A DNA stretch of 31,802 nucleotides from JBCCGI01 sp039029355 (GTDB lineage: Bacteria; Planctomycetota; UBA1135; GCA-002686595). Position numbers and translations under genes: made by a program. Positions 23,789 to 31,802 of this stretch are shown one piece after another (the first letter of the stretch is position 1; each line of letters starts with the position of its first letter). A model generated the notes under the pieces. It did not search any database, was not told the origin of the DNA, and saw nothing but the letters and a program-made list of their open reading frames with translations. The stretch spans positions 1 through 31,802 of the forward strand of contig JBCCGI010000090.1 in assembly GCA_039029355.1 (NCBI GenBank). The letters run 5' to 3'.

Positions 23789-24520
23789 CTACGCGTGCCG
23801 GCGCCGGGCCGTCCCCGGAAGCGCGATCCCGAGCTCGGTCAGCTGCCGCTCGGCCTGCGGCGCCCAGCCGCGGTTGGCCACCGGGTTGGCGGGGCTCGGG
23901 TGCAGCACCGTGCCCACCGGCCAGCCGTCGACCGCCTCGCGGATGCGCGTCTCGGCGAACTTGCCGATGCCGATCAGCAGCTTGGGCTGGATGTGCTCGA
24001 CCATCCGCGCCAGCCCGCGGTCGCAGACGTCGAACAGCGCGTCGCGCTCGGCCACCGGGAGCTTGTCGGGGGTGCGGTTGCGGCCGCTCTCCTCGAGGAA
24101 GCAGAGCGGGCAGTAGTTCCACACGAAGAAGCGCTCGAAGAAGGCCTCGGGCGTGCCGAAGCGCTCCTCGGCCCACGACCAGACGCGCTTGCCGCTCCCC
24201 TCGCTGCGGGCGCAGTCGAAGCCCAGCACGGGGCGCTTGGGGTGCATGGGGTCGGGCTGGCGCACGTGGCCCTCGATGCCCATCCAGTCGCGCACGAAGG
24301 AGATCTCGCCGAACGGCACGCCGGTCTGCGCCATGCCCCAGGGGCCGGGGTTCATGCCGATCAGCATCGCCTCGACCCCGGGCCGCGCGAAGCGCTCGAG
24401 GAAGGTCTCCAGTGGCCCACGCGCGTAGGCGAGCGGGTTGTACACGTGCGTGACCGGCGGCTCGAAGGAGAGCGCGTCGACCTCGCGCGAAAGCCGCCGC
24501 GCGATGCGGGTCGCGTCCAT
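23789..24520 (-). CDS. SMUG1-type single-strand-selective uracil-DNA glycosylase
   Basis: DNA repair enzyme of the uracil-DNA glycosylase superfamily that removes uracil or hydroxymethyluracil. GMNPGPWGMAQTGVPFGE at about residues 55-72 carries the active-site Asn and uracil-binding region, and HPSPANPVANRGW at about 208-220 is the DNA-intercalation motif of SMUG1. Length 243 is close to bacterial SMUG1 proteins. Four cysteines are present (ARS upstream Cys, NYCPLCF, VCD), but no Fe-S pattern typical of family 4 is evident. Its ATG at 24520 shares one base with the stop of a 36-residue membrane peptide (TGATG), so it is translationally coupled to the oxidase subunit III unit. This pairing with a respiratory gene is unusual. 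It converges with the lipoprotein gene over 69 bases. Confidence 0.9.
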   Translation of the reverse strand: MDATRIARRLSREVDALSFEPPVTHVYNPLAYARGPLETFLERFARPGVEAMLIGMNPGPWGMAQTGVPFGEISFVRDWMGIEGHVRQPDPMHPKRPVLGFDCARSEGSGKRVWSWAEERFGTPEAFFERFFVWNYCPLCFLEESGRNRTPDKLPVAERDALFDVCDRGLARMVEHIQPKLLIGIGKFAETRIREAVDGWPVGTVLHPSPANPVANRGWAPQAERQLTELGIALPGTARRRHA

Positions 24521-24630
24521 CAAACGTCCGTGGCGATGAGGTAGAAGAGCAGAGCGAGCCCCACCAGAAAGCCCGCCACGACCACCAGCAGGATCTTGAG
24601 CTGCTTCAGATCCTCGAAATGCGACGGCAT
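24520..24630 (-). CDS. 36-residue single-pass membrane peptide in the oxidase unit
   Basis: Short gene reading MPSHFEDLKQLKILLVVVAG, then one hydrophobic helix ending FYLIATDV. The N-terminal half is charged and amphipathic, and residues 12-33 form one membrane segment. It sits 17 bases after the oxidase subunit III stop, with a C-rich gap and no clear ribosome binding site, and its TGA overlaps the ATG of the SMUG1 gene. Small single-helix subunits accompany several heme-copper oxidases, so a partner role is plausible but unproved. Since the frame continues upstream without a stop for several codons, the start could be earlier. Confidence 0.65.
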   Translation of the reverse strand: MPSHFEDLKQLKILLVVVAGFLVGLALLFYLIATDV

Positions 24631-24647
24631 GCGGGGGGGCGGCTCGG

Positions 24648-25412
24648 TCAGGGGAGGAAGTAGAGGACCGCGAACAGCGCGATCCAGATCGCACCCATAA
24701 CATGCCAATAGGCGCCGACCAGGCGAAGCGGCGTCTCGGGGCCGAGCCGGTCGTGTGCGCGGTGGACGGTCTGCAGCACCTTGCCGAGGAAGAACACCCC
24801 GCCGGCGATGTGCACGGCGTGCAGACCGGTCAGGATGTAGAAGAAGGCGGCGTAGTAGCCGGGCGCTTCGGCGCCGTGGGTGGCGATGAGCTCCTTCCAC
24901 AGCAGCGCTTGGCACACGAGGAAGACCACGCCCAGCGCCGAGCCCGCGTAGAGCATCCGCCGCAGCCCCGCCGCATCCTGCCGTCGGTGCGCCGCGAGAG
25001 CCCGCCAGAGGGTGAAGCTGCACCCCACCAGCAGCGCCGTGCTCGCCCAGAGGCCCGCCGGCGGCGCCTGGCCCTCGGGAATCCAGGTGGGCTGGCTCTT
25101 CCAGAAGAAGACGCAGAGTGCGACAAAGATGAAGAAGAGCGTGCAGATGCACACCAAGGCCAGCGCCATCGCCAGCTCGGGGGTGCCGGCGCGCGGCATG
25201 CCGTGCCAGGGGTCGAACTCGCCCCCGTCGTCGCCGCCTCCGCCGCCGCCCCCGTCGTCTCCGCCGTCCCAGCCCGACGGCGGCCAGCCGTCGAGGCGCC
25301 ATTTGCGCCGCTTGCGCTTGGTTCGCGGAGCTTCCGCGACCCCTAGGCCGCCGGATCCCGCTCCATCCGTACCGAACGAGCCCTTCATTGCGCTGAACGG
25401 ATTGTAGTCCAT
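24648..25412 (-). CDS. Cytochrome c oxidase subunit III-like protein (five-helix form with Gly/Asp-rich N terminus)
   Basis: Heme-copper oxidase subunit III of the 254-residue size. Five membrane segments are visible, the last two with the typical YYAAFFYILTGLHAVHIAGG and YWHVMGAIWIALFAVLYFL, including the family's helix glutamate/histidine-type pattern. The usual first two helices are absent; instead an N-terminal 75 residues hold a basic KRKRRK patch and a Gly/Asp-rich stretch around residues 50-65, probably disordered. Subunits I and II are not nearby, so the genes of the complex are scattered. The start is ATG at 25412, 39 bases from divergent proC. The gene heads a short unit with the 36-residue membrane peptide and SMUG1. 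A nitric oxide reductase accessory (NorE-like) identity is an alternative. Confidence 0.85.
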   Translation of the reverse strand: MDYNPFSAMKGSFGTDGAGSGGLGVAEAPRTKRKRRKWRLDGWPPSGWDGGDDGGGGGGGDDGGEFDPWHGMPRAGTPELAMALALVCICTLFFIFVALCVFFWKSQPTWIPEGQAPPAGLWASTALLVGCSFTLWRALAAHRRQDAAGLRRMLYAGSALGVVFLVCQALLWKELIATHGAEAPGYYAAFFYILTGLHAVHIAGGVFFLGKVLQTVHRAHDRLGPETPLRLVGAYWHVMGAIWIALFAVLYFLP

Positions 25413-25451
25413 CCCACCCCTCGGAAACCGAACCACCTGCAAGGCATCCCG

Positions 25452-26270
25452 ATGTCCAAGAAAGCGAAGCTGGCCGTGCTCGGCGCCGGCAAGCTCGGCG
25501 AGGCGATCCTCGGCGGGCTCTTCGAGGCCCAGCTCCTCCACCCGGGCGACGTGATCGCCACCGCGGCGCACCGCGAGCGTCTCGAGGCCCTGGACGCCCG
25601 CTTCCCGGGCGTGATCACCACCCTCGACAACCGCGCCGCGGCCGCCGACGCCGAGGCCGTCCTGCTCTGCGTCAAGCCCAAGACCGTGCCCGAGCTGGCC
25701 GAGTCGATCGCCGGCTCGGTCGACCCGGCGACGCTCGTGATCACGGCCGCCGCCTCGGTCTCGACCGCGGTCGTCGAGCGCCACCTCGCCGCCCCGGTGC
25801 CGGTGGTGCGTGCGATGCCCAACACCCCGAGCCTGATCCGCAAAGGCATGACCGGCATCGCCCCGGGCGCGCACGCCGAGGGCCACCACCTGGCCGCCAC
25901 GCAACGCATCTTCGGCGCCGTCGGCCGCACGGTCGTCGTCGACGAGCGCCACATGGACGCGATCACCGGCCTGTCCGCCAGCGGCCCTGCCTTCCTCTAT
26001 ATCGTGATCGAGTCCCTGGCCGAGGGCGGCGTCAAGGTCGGCCTGCCGCGCGACATCGCGACCGAACTGGCGGCGCAGACGGTGTTCGGCGCGGGCGCGA
26101 TGGTGCTGGAGACCGGCGAGCACCCGGCGCGCCTCAAGGATGCGGTGACCACGCCCGCAGGCTGCACGATCGACGGCATCCTCGAGCTGGAGGACGGCGG
26201 CCTGCGCGTCACGCTGATCAAGGCGATCGTGCAGGCGGCGGCGCGGGCTTCGGAGTTGTTGGAGGGGTAG
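25452..26270 (+). CDS. proC: Pyrroline-5-carboxylate reductase
   Basis: Final enzyme of proline synthesis, reducing 1-pyrroline-5-carboxylate with NAD(P)H. The N-terminal Rossmann motif is VLGAGKLGEAILGGL at about residues 9-23. VRAMPNTPSLIRKGMTGI at about 118-135 is the NAD-binding and dimer region, and LSASGPAFLYIVIESL with DAVTTPAGCTIDGI carries the C-terminal helical signature. The 272-residue length is standard. It starts with ATG at 25452, close to the divergent oxidase subunit III gene, and lies 63 bases ahead of the ECF sigma gene. The protein appears complete and ordinary. Confidence 0.96.
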   Translation: MSKKAKLAVLGAGKLGEAILGGLFEAQLLHPGDVIATAAHRERLEALDARFPGVITTLDNRAAAADAEAVLLCVKPKTVPELAESIAGSVDPATLVITAAASVSTAVVERHLAAPVPVVRAMPNTPSLIRKGMTGIAPGAHAEGHHLAATQRIFGAVGRTVVVDERHMDAITGLSASGPAFLYIVIESLAEGGVKVGLPRDIATELAAQTVFGAGAMVLETGEHPARLKDAVTTPAGCTIDGILELEDGGLRVTLIKAIVQAAARASELLEG

Positions 26271-26333
26271 CGGACTTGGAGAGGACCGGCGCGACTGGCA
26301 CCGGCGGTGCGTACGAGGGTCTAATGCAGGCCC

Positions 26334-26951
26334 GTGGACTTCACCGACACGTCCATTCACGTTCGCGGCGCGGCCCAAGGCGACGACCGCAGCCTCGCCT
26401 GGCTGATCGAGCGCTTCACGCCGCTCTTGGTCGAGTCGGCTCGCTACCGGCTCGGCCCGACGCTGCGGCGCCACTGCGATCCCGAGGACGTCGTCAACGA
26501 GCTCTGGATCACCGTCATCCCGCGCCTTGGCTCGCTCGTACCGCGCGACGGCCGCATGGCGCCGGTGCTGCTGAAGTTCCTGAGCACCGCGTTGATCCGG
26601 CGCACCAACAACCTGGCGCGCAAGTTCGCGCTGCGGCAGGACCGCGCGGCGGAACCGGACGGGCCCTCTGGCGAGGGGCCGGCGGATCGACTGATGGATC
26701 AGGTCACCGGCATCGTGACCCGGCTGCAGCGGCAGGAGGGCTCCTCGAGGGTGCACGACCTGCTCGAGCGGCTGCCGGATCGCGACCGCGAGATCGTCAT
26801 CCTGCGCGGCATCGAGCAGGCGCCGAACCAAGAGGTGGCCAGCGCGCTCGGGCTCGACGCCTCGACGGTGGCGCTGCGCTATCACCGCGCTCTGAAGCGC
26901 CTGCGCACGATGCTGCCCGACTCGGTCTTCGCCGAGCTGGTCGAGGACTGA
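26334..26951 (+). CDS. ECF sigma factor (planctomycete-type, kinase-associated)
   Basis: Sigma-70 family ECF factor of 205 residues. Region 2 (about 12-85) includes LAWLIERFTPLLVESARYRL and HCDPEDVVNELWITVIPRL. After a linker of about 45 residues, region 4 reads LLERLPDRDREIVILRGIEQ, then APNQEVASALGLDASTVALR as the helix-turn-helix. The start is GTG at 26334 (MDFTDTSIHVRG when initiated). Unlike the other ECF factor in the window, it has no membrane segment. Its stop is directly next to the stop of the kinase gene on the other strand. In planctomycetes, ECF factors controlled by adjacent Ser/Thr kinases are common, so phosphorylation in place of a classical anti-sigma factor is a reasonable inference. 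The promoters it reads are unknown. Confidence 0.92.
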   Translation: MDFTDTSIHVRGAAQGDDRSLAWLIERFTPLLVESARYRLGPTLRRHCDPEDVVNELWITVIPRLGSLVPRDGRMAPVLLKFLSTALIRRTNNLARKFALRQDRAAEPDGPSGEGPADRLMDQVTGIVTRLQRQEGSSRVHDLLERLPDRDREIVILRGIEQAPNQEVASALGLDASTVALRYHRALKRLRTMLPDSVFAELVED

Positions 26952-29774
26952 CTACCGCAGCCGCCGCACCGGGCGGCAGCCGGTCTGGTGGTCGACGCGG
27001 TCCGAGCGGCCGACCAGGCGATAGAACGAGGCGGCGGGCAGCCCCGGCGCGGCGTTCATCCCGCCGCGGATCATGCGGTCCTCGGGGCTGCTGGCCGTGG
27101 TCGTGATCGGCAGGTCGCCGGAGCGGGGCAGGGACAGGAAGTGCTCGTAGGAGTCGAGGCACCACTCGGCGACGTTGCCGTGGACGTCGTGTAGGCCGAA
27201 CCGGTTGGCGCCGAAGGAGCCCACGGGGGCGTCCTCGACCCAGCCGTCGTCGAGCTCGGGGTCGTGGGGGAAGCCGGGCGGGTAGCGGCGTCCCGCGTTC
27301 ACGTCGGCCACGTTGGCAAAGCCCTCCAGCGACAGCACGTCGTCGCCGCTGAAGAAGGCCGTCTCGGTGCCGGCCCGGCAGGCGTACTCCCACTGCGGCT
27401 CGGTCGGCAGGTCGAGGTCGACGCGCCGGAGCTCCGCGACGCAGTCGTTCCAGCTGACCTGGGCCACCGGATGGATCAGGCCCTGGTGGTCCGCGTCCAT
27501 CGGCGGGACGCCATCGAGGGCCTCCATCGGGTTCGCGCCCGTGAGCGCCATCCACTGGTGTTGGGTGAGCTCGTACTTGGAGATGAAGAACGGCCGCAGG
27601 GTCACCTCGTGGACCGGGCGCGAGTTGGTTCCGACCGTCAGGAGGGAGTGGTTGGGGCCGTCGGGATCGTGCTTCTGGGAGCCCATCCAGAAGGTCCCGC
27701 CCGGCACCAGCACCAGGATCACGCCGGTGGACTCGTCGCGGACGAGATGGCCTGCGGCGTCGCGGGTGGGCGGCTCGCCCTCCCCATGCGTCGCCAGGTG
27801 TAGGAACTCGAGCAGCCCCGAGTCGGGGTCGGGACCCAGTGGAACGAGCCCGACCTGGGGGGCCAGCCCGATCTCGGCGACGTGGAGGTAGCGCGCGTCG
27901 GACGCGGCGTAGCGCTCCGCCGCCAGCCAGGCCGCCTGCGGCTCGTCGATCGAGCGCGGCGTCAGCTCCTCGGCGAACTCCAGCCGGCGGCGGACGCTGG
28001 CCACGGTTCCGTGCTCGGGGTCCGCGAAGGCCTCGAGGTCCACCACCAGCCGGCTCAGGACGCCGTGCTCCCAGGCGCGGTCGGGCTCGTGGAAGCGCCA
28101 GCCGCGGGCCTGTTCGACGGCGGCGGAGAGCAGAGCGAGCTGCTCTTCCACGCGGACCTGGCGTCGGACCAGCTCCTGCTGTTCGAGCTCCGGGAGCTCC
28201 GCCGCGGGCGCCTCGACGATGGCGCGCAGCTCGTCCTCCAGCTCGGCGATCCGGTTCAGCTCGGCGGCGTACTCGGCGCGCCGCTCGGCCTCGCCGTACG
28301 GCAGCGCGTGCGTGCGCACCTCCTCCAGCGCCGCCCGGTGGGTGTCGGCGCGCGCGAGTAGCTCCTGCGCGTCGCGGAGCCAGAGCTTCAGCTCGTCGGC
28401 CCGGTCCGGCAGCGCGGGCCAGAGCTGTTCCGCCCGCTGCTCCAGCTCTTCCAGCACGACGGCGTCCGACAGGCGCTTGACCTGCTCGAGGCGCAGCGAG
28501 GCCTGGCGCTCCTGGTCGGAGAGGTCCGAGTAGGCGGCCTCCAGCTCGCGGTTCGTGCTGAGCGTCCAAACCAGCCCCACCGCCAGGACCACGAACGTCA
28601 CCAGCAGCGGGACGGCCGTCCCCGGATGACGCCGAGCCCAGCGCAGCACGCGCGTGTGCGCGGAGGCCAGCTTGACGCTGACCGGGCGCCCCTCGCGCAC
28701 GTTGCGCAGGTCCGCCGCCAGGGCTGCGCAGCTCTCGTAGCGCTGCTCGGAGTCCTTGGCGAGCGCCACTTCGAGCACCGCCGCCAGGTCGTCGGACACG
28801 TCGCGCGCGCGCCGGCGGATGTCCGGTGGGCTCTGACCGAGAATCTTGCGGTACAGGCCTTCGCGCGTGGCGGCGTGGAAGGGCAGCTCGAGCGCAAGCG
28901 CTTCGTACAGCGAGACGCCGAGGCCGTACACGTCGGTGCGCGCGGAGGTGGGCGCGGCCAGGATCTGCTCCGGCGCCATGTAGGCCGGCGTCCCGAGCGC
29001 GTCGCCCGAACCGGTCAGGGTGCCGCCGGCCGACGATTCGTCGGAGGCCAGGCCGAAGTCGAGCAGCACCGGATCGCCGCGCTCGGAGATGAGGATGTTC
29101 GCGGGCTTCACGTCGCGGTGGCGGATCCCGGCCTGGTGCGCCGCTTCCAGCGCCTCGGCGAGCGCGATGAACCAGCCGAGGATCAGCGCTACGCGGTCCG
29201 GGCGCCGGGGACCGAGCGGCGCCGGCGGATCGTCGCCGGCGGAGGCGTCGCGCCCCGCGCGGATCAGGTGCGACATGGTCTCGCCCGGGACGTAGCGCAT
29301 GGCGATGAAGAGCGCGCCGCCGTCCTCGCCGATCTCATAGATCGAACAGATGCCCGGATGATCGAGGCGCGAGACCGCTTCCGCCTCGCGTTGAAAGCGG
29401 GCCAGCGCCTGGCCCAGCGGCACCGAATCGAAGGCCCGCAGTACCTTCAGCGCCACCAGGCGGGGCAGCCGCGTGTCGCGGGCCAGGAAGACCACCGCCT
29501 GGCCGCCGCGGCCGAGCTCGCGCTCGACCACGTAGCCGCCGATACGGCGACCGCGCTCGAGGGCGCCGCCGGGGGAGGGCTGCCAACCCGCACGGAAGCC
29601 GGATTCGGTCTCGGCGGCGGCCTCGTCCTGTAGCCGTTGGTATTCGCTGCGCACCAGCGCGGCGTCGTCGGGGAAGCGCTCCAGGTAGTGCTCCAGCCCG
29701 AGCTCGCGGCCGGCCTCGCGGTCCGCGAGGTAGGCCATCAGGAAGCGGTTTGCGGCTCTCTCTTCGCCTTCCAT
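26952..29774 (-). CDS. Membrane Ser/Thr protein kinase with C-terminal FGE-like (sulfatase-modifying-factor) domain
   Basis: A 940-residue protein. After an N-terminal helical segment, the kinase domain runs from about residue 80 to 365: glycine loop GRGGQAVV at 88-95, Lys110, Glu130, HRDVKPAN at 219-226, DFG at 239-241, APE at 267-269. One membrane helix at about 386-405 is followed by a long coiled coil (about 408-600) and an FGE-sulfatase domain (about 685-940) starting LVPGGTFWMGSQ, with GNVAEWCLDSY. At the place of the two catalytic cysteines of true FGE, the sequence is RGGMNAAPGLPAASFYR without cysteine, so it should not make formylglycine but may bind a ligand or carbohydrate. The start ATG 29774 is preferred; an in-frame ATG upstream would add about 18 residues. 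It is convergent with the ECF sigma gene, which it may regulate. Confidence 0.92.
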   Translation of the reverse strand: MEGEERAANRFLMAYLADREAGRELGLEHYLERFPDDAALVRSEYQRLQDEAAAETESGFRAGWQPSPGGALERGRRIGGYVVERELGRGGQAVVFLARDTRLPRLVALKVLRAFDSVPLGQALARFQREAEAVSRLDHPGICSIYEIGEDGGALFIAMRYVPGETMSHLIRAGRDASAGDDPPAPLGPRRPDRVALILGWFIALAEALEAAHQAGIRHRDVKPANILISERGDPVLLDFGLASDESSAGGTLTGSGDALGTPAYMAPEQILAAPTSARTDVYGLGVSLYEALALELPFHAATREGLYRKILGQSPPDIRRRARDVSDDLAAVLEVALAKDSEQRYESCAALAADLRNVREGRPVSVKLASAHTRVLRWARRHPGTAVPLLVTFVVLAVGLVWTLSTNRELEAAYSDLSDQERQASLRLEQVKRLSDAVVLEELEQRAEQLWPALPDRADELKLWLRDAQELLARADTHRAALEEVRTHALPYGEAERRAEYAAELNRIAELEDELRAIVEAPAAELPELEQQELVRRQVRVEEQLALLSAAVEQARGWRFHEPDRAWEHGVLSRLVVDLEAFADPEHGTVASVRRRLEFAEELTPRSIDEPQAAWLAAERYAASDARYLHVAEIGLAPQVGLVPLGPDPDSGLLEFLHLATHGEGEPPTRDAAGHLVRDESTGVILVLVPGGTFWMGSQKHDPDGPNHSLLTVGTNSRPVHEVTLRPFFISKYELTQHQWMALTGANPMEALDGVPPMDADHQGLIHPVAQVSWNDCVAELRRVDLDLPTEPQWEYACRAGTETAFFSGDDVLSLEGFANVADVNAGRRYPPGFPHDPELDDGWVEDAPVGSFGANRFGLHDVHGNVAEWCLDSYEHFLSLPRSGDLPITTTASSPEDRMIRGGMNAAPGLPAASFYRLVGRSDRVDHQTGCRPVRRLR

Positions 29775-29958
29775 GCGAGCGCCGACGGGCTGGTGCCGGC
29801 GCCCTACGGTAGCGGACTTTGGCATCGAGCCAAAAAAAGCTGCCTTCGGCGCAATCGCCGCCGGCACCGCCACCTGGGGGTCGTGTGCGAGGCGCTGAGC
29901 CTCTCCGACTCTTCAAAAACCCCTCGGTACATCCGACTCAATCGACCCCCAAGCAGCC

Positions 29959-31635
29959 ATGCAAACCCGATCCCTCCTTGCCTCTCTCCTTGCCCTCTCC
30001 AGCTCCGCGGCCCTGTCGGCCCAGTCCCCCTGCATCGAGCACGACGGCTTCGCCAACAGCGAGCGCTTCGGCTATGCCGCCTGCGGCATCGGCGACCTCG
30101 ACGGCGACGGCCTCGACGACTACGTCGTGACCGACCCGGAAAACGAAGACGGGTGGGCGCACATCTTCTCGGGGAACGGGCAGCTGCTCGAGTCCCTCAG
30201 CGGCCACGAGATCCCCGGCCTGTCTTGGTTCGGCGGCAGCGTCGCCGACCTGGGCGACTCCGACGGGGACGGCTTCCACGAGCTGGCGGTGGGCGCTCCG
30301 CTGTCGGAGGACTCGTCCCTGGGCTTCGTCGGCAAGGTCCTCATCTATGAGTTCCAAATGTCGCCGAGCGGCCTCGTGCTGCAGGTCAAGGACTTCTCCG
30401 TGCTGACCGGCCCCTCCACCAACTCCAGCTTCGGCACGGGCGTCGCCAACGCGGGCGACGTCGATGGCGACGGCGTCGACGACCTGATGGTCTACATGCT
30501 GGTCCCGCTGAGCGGGAGGGTGCACGTGTACTCCGGCGCGGACCACTCCCTGCTGCACGATCTCTCGGGCGCCGGGAGCAGCGACAACTTCGGCCAGTCC
30601 ATGTGCGGCATCGGCGACTACAACGGAGATGGGTTCGACGACTTCGCCATCGGCGCTCTCACCTTCAACATCGAGCGCGGTCGGGTGCAGGTCTTCTCGG
30701 GCAACCCGGCGGAGTCGGGGACCGTTCTGCTGACGGTGGACGGCGTCAACCAGGGCGACTTCCTGGGCGAGGCGATCGCGAACATCGGCGACGTGAACGG
30801 CGACGGCTTCGACGAGCTCGCCATCGGCGCGCCCGGCTCCGACGCGGGCATGATGAACGGCGGCCGGGTGGAGGTCTACGCCGGCGGCTCGGGCGCTCTG
30901 CTCTACGCCATCAACGGCGGCTTCGCCCAGTGGCTCGGCCGCGAGGTGACCGGCCTGGGCGACGTCGACGAGGACGGCAAACCGGACTTCGCCGTCGGCG
31001 CGTTCAACCTGAAGCCCCAGACCGGCTACGTCCCCATCTTCTCCGGCGAGAACGGTCAGGTCATCGACTCGCTCAACGACGACGACCGCCTCGGCGACGT
31101 GGTCGTCGGCATCGGCGACGTCGACGGAGACCAGCGCGGCGACGTGGTCTGCGGCATCTGGCGCGACGCCCCCTTCGGAAGCAACCCCAGCGGGCGGGCC
31201 TCGGTGTACTGCGGCGCCTCGACCTCGTACCCCGGCACGAACGAAGACCTGGTGCAGAAGTCGGTCACCGGTGAGACCGCCACGCCGATCACGGACAACG
31301 TCAAGAAGATCAGCGCCGGCCAGCTGCTCCGGATCGAAGTGGACACGCCGTCGCTGACCTTCGACGACCTCATCTGGGCGACCTTCGCGCAGGTCTTCGT
31401 GACCTCCGGCCCGGCCCCCCAGGATGCGATCTACTCGGCCGTCCACCTGAACCTCACCGCGTCCCCGGCGCCCTTCCTGATCGCGGTCGGCAAGATGGGC
31501 CAGGACACGCTCCTCGGCCCGATTCCCGCCGGCCTCGAGGGCCTCAGCGTGATGCTCCAGAGCTTCACGGTGACGCCGCTCGCCGCCAACGGGCTCTTCG
31601 CGGCCACCGACGGTCACGAGTTCCAGATCAAGTAG
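29959..31635 (+). CDS. Secreted seven-repeat FG-GAP (integrin-alpha-like beta-propeller) protein
   Basis: Exported protein of 558 residues with signal peptide MQTRSLLASLLALSSSAAL. Seven calcium-binding FG-GAP repeats follow (about residues 35-410): GIGDLDGDGLDDY, DLGDSDGDGFHEL, NAGDVDGDGVDDL, GIGDYNGDGFDDF, NIGDVNGDGFDEL, GLGDVDEDGKPDF and GIGDVDGDQRGDV. The number fits one seven-blade propeller. The Asp-rich loops bind Ca2+, so the fold depends on calcium. The C-terminal domain (about 420-558), beginning GTNEDLVQKSV, has a beta-rich, mostly hydrophobic composition and no known catalytic motif; a similar tail is familiar from other planctomycete secreted proteins, by recollection only. The protein is probably on the surface or released, binding partners or polysaccharides. 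It is divergent from the kinase over 184 bases. Confidence 0.9.
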   Translation: MQTRSLLASLLALSSSAALSAQSPCIEHDGFANSERFGYAACGIGDLDGDGLDDYVVTDPENEDGWAHIFSGNGQLLESLSGHEIPGLSWFGGSVADLGDSDGDGFHELAVGAPLSEDSSLGFVGKVLIYEFQMSPSGLVLQVKDFSVLTGPSTNSSFGTGVANAGDVDGDGVDDLMVYMLVPLSGRVHVYSGADHSLLHDLSGAGSSDNFGQSMCGIGDYNGDGFDDFAIGALTFNIERGRVQVFSGNPAESGTVLLTVDGVNQGDFLGEAIANIGDVNGDGFDELAIGAPGSDAGMMNGGRVEVYAGGSGALLYAINGGFAQWLGREVTGLGDVDEDGKPDFAVGAFNLKPQTGYVPIFSGENGQVIDSLNDDDRLGDVVVGIGDVDGDQRGDVVCGIWRDAPFGSNPSGRASVYCGASTSYPGTNEDLVQKSVTGETATPITDNVKKISAGQLLRIEVDTPSLTFDDLIWATFAQVFVTSGPAPQDAIYSAVHLNLTASPAPFLIAVGKMGQDTLLGPIPAGLEGLSVMLQSFTVTPLAANGLFAATDGHEFQIK

Positions 31636-31659
31636 GCGTTCACTCTCTCCTGGACCCCC

Positions 31660-31802
31660 GGCGGGGGGGGGGGGGGGGGGCCGGGGCCCCCCCCCCCAGG
31701 TTTTTGGTGGGGGGGGGGGCCCGGGGGGGGGGGGGGGGGGGGGCGGTTCCCCCAGCCCCCCCCCACACCCCCCGGGGCAAGCAAACAAACCCCCCACACC
31801 CC
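31660..31802. repeat. Low-complexity G/C homopolymer end, probable sequencing artefact
   Basis: From about 31660 the sequence becomes long runs of G and C with almost no A or T and some invertible symmetry, unlike any gene or regulatory pattern in the window. It begins soon after the FG-GAP stop. Such runs are typical of low-quality read ends rather than genome. Confidence 0.85.

Noticed and set aside
26952..29774. FGE-like domain as the activator of the sulfatase at 11566
   Set aside because: The catalytic cysteine pair is missing from RGGMNAAPGLPAAS, so it should not oxidise sulfatase cysteines.
1..31802. CRISPR arrays, tRNA or rRNA genes, insertion sequences, phage or toxin-antitoxin genes
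   Set aside because: None seen on either strand when reading for spaced repeats, transposase or integrase motifs, or tRNA T-loop and rRNA signatures.

Overview
This is a GC-rich, gene-dense bacterial window that most resembles a marine or aquatic member of the Planctomycetota. No single marker proves this. It rests on the combination of features: an ECF sigma factor end-to-end with a Ser/Thr kinase carrying a formylglycine-enzyme-like domain, a secreted S1-type sulfatase, a DUF1080 protein, several sodium:solute symporters, a large secreted Ig-like protein and a secreted FG-GAP propeller. No rRNA, tRNA, transposase, phage gene or CRISPR array was seen. Both window ends look like assembly artefacts: a fold-back inverted repeat at 1-253 and long G/C homopolymers after about 31660.

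Layout. 1-855 (minus): ECF sigma factor with a C-terminal membrane segment, cut by the fold-back. 1070-3076: exported M3 oligopeptidase. 3093-5537 (minus): a cobalamin riboswitch followed by a tight four-gene operon (DUF6580 membrane protein, unrecognised 103-aa protein, BluB, DUF71/COG2102 PP-loop ATPase), which reads as a B12 uptake/salvage and lower-ligand module. 5611-8028: PLP-dependent decarboxylase and a divergent glycosylasparaginase-type Ntn hydrolase. 8350-11484: very large secreted protein with a Big_5-like Ig domain, closed by a clear intrinsic terminator. 11566-18323: sulfatase (plus), then on the minus strand a likely transcription unit nanA, NanM-like kelch/symporter fusion, L-galactose-dehydrogenase-like aldo/keto reductase, DUF1080 protein. 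This looks like sialic acid and glycan catabolism.

18426-26270: four-domain S1 protein; second symporter with an inserted beta-rich domain; TPR lipoprotein; HExxH lipoprotein; SMUG1-type uracil-DNA glycosylase translationally coupled to a 36-aa membrane peptide downstream of a cytochrome oxidase subunit III; and proC. 26334-31635: ECF sigma factor, abutting convergent membrane Ser/Thr kinase with a cysteine-less FGE-like domain, and a secreted seven-repeat FG-GAP protein.

The two most coherent systems are the riboswitch-controlled B12 operon, with its unknown small protein, and the sialic-acid-type cluster, in which epimerase and transporter are one polypeptide whose start region appears frame-disrupted in a CG repeat. 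All functions are inferred by reading motifs; no database search was run.
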